From CAZUSC01 sp964622915 (GTDB taxonomy: Bacteria > Patescibacteriota > Andersenbacteria > UBA10190), in NCBI GenBank assembly GCA_964622915.1, contig CAZUSC010000053.1:1-6839 (forward strand): DNA of 6,839 nucleotides. The letters are read 5' to 3'. Each line of letters starts with the position of its first letter. The first letter of the stretch is position 1. The notes under the pieces were generated by a model. The model made no database searches. It was not told where the DNA came from and saw only the letters and a program-made list of their open reading frames with translations. The translations under genes and the position numbers were made by a program. Shown one piece after another: positions 6,831-6,839 of this stretch.

Positions 6831-6835
6831 AGGAG
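6831..6835 (+). promoter_or_regulatory. Probable ribosome binding site of a gene starting beyond the window
   Basis: AGGAG at 6831-6835, within GAGAGGAG, is the clearest Shine-Dalgarno sequence near a gene boundary in the window. Only four bases follow before the window ends, so the start codon it serves would lie just outside. An ATG at 6826-6828 is an alternative start but would put this motif inside the coding region and has no site of its own. Confidence 0.55.
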
Positions 6836-6839
6836 TTAT

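Noticed and set aside
6653..6839. Sigma-70 promoter for the downstream gene
   Set aside because: TTGTGT (6734) and TTGGAG (6746) were tried as -35 boxes, but no acceptable -10 box lies at about 17 nt spacing. The repeat content makes chance AT-rich matches likely.

Overview
The window is a compact bacterial block, all on the + strand, that looks like part of a cell-surface glycan locus. It holds the 3' end of a multi-pass membrane protein, probably an oligosaccharide flippase, followed by five complete genes: a GT-B-like glycosyltransferase, a GT9 (heptosyltransferase-like) glycosyltransferase, a GT2 polyprenyl-phosphate sugar synthase of the DPM1 type, a large YfhO-type membrane protein, and a second GT-B-like transferase. 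The genes are packed with ATGA overlaps (240-243, 5468-5471), a 31-nt overlap (3153-3183) and gaps of 10 and 30 nt, so one operon is likely. Clear Shine-Dalgarno sites are scarce inside it, and TGA is used as a normal stop, which fits genetic code 11 and not a TGA=Gly code.

The style of the genes (divergent glycosyltransferases, YfhO-like proteins, tight packing, moderate GC, GTATC-type heptamer repeats between genes) suggests an uncultivated Patescibacteria/CPR-type bacterium. This is inference; the window has no marker gene.

Layout: 1-243, flippase-like C-terminus; 240-1325, glycosyltransferase 1; 1356-2441, GT9; 2452-3183, GT2 polyprenyl-P-sugar synthase; 3153-5471, YfhO-like GT-C candidate; 5468-6652, glycosyltransferase of the SWDN-motif type; 6653-6839, a non-coding tail.

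Proposed working: cytoplasmic transferases (GT-B-like and GT9) extend a lipid-linked or surface glycan, the flippase moves it across the membrane, the GT2 enzyme charges a polyprenyl phosphate with a single sugar, and the YfhO-like protein uses that lipid-linked sugar outside the membrane to decorate an acceptor. The GT2 and YfhO pairing resembles the CsbB/YfhO logic known from Firmicutes teichoic acid glycosylation.

The most unusual DNA is the 187-nt tail. A tandem heptamer array (consensus NGTATCA, in perfect 7-nt phase) runs into an imperfect 14-bp stem with an inner 5-bp hairpin, then into a degenerate heptamer array in the opposite orientation. A possible small relative of these heptamers sits in a hydrophilic loop of the YfhO-like gene.
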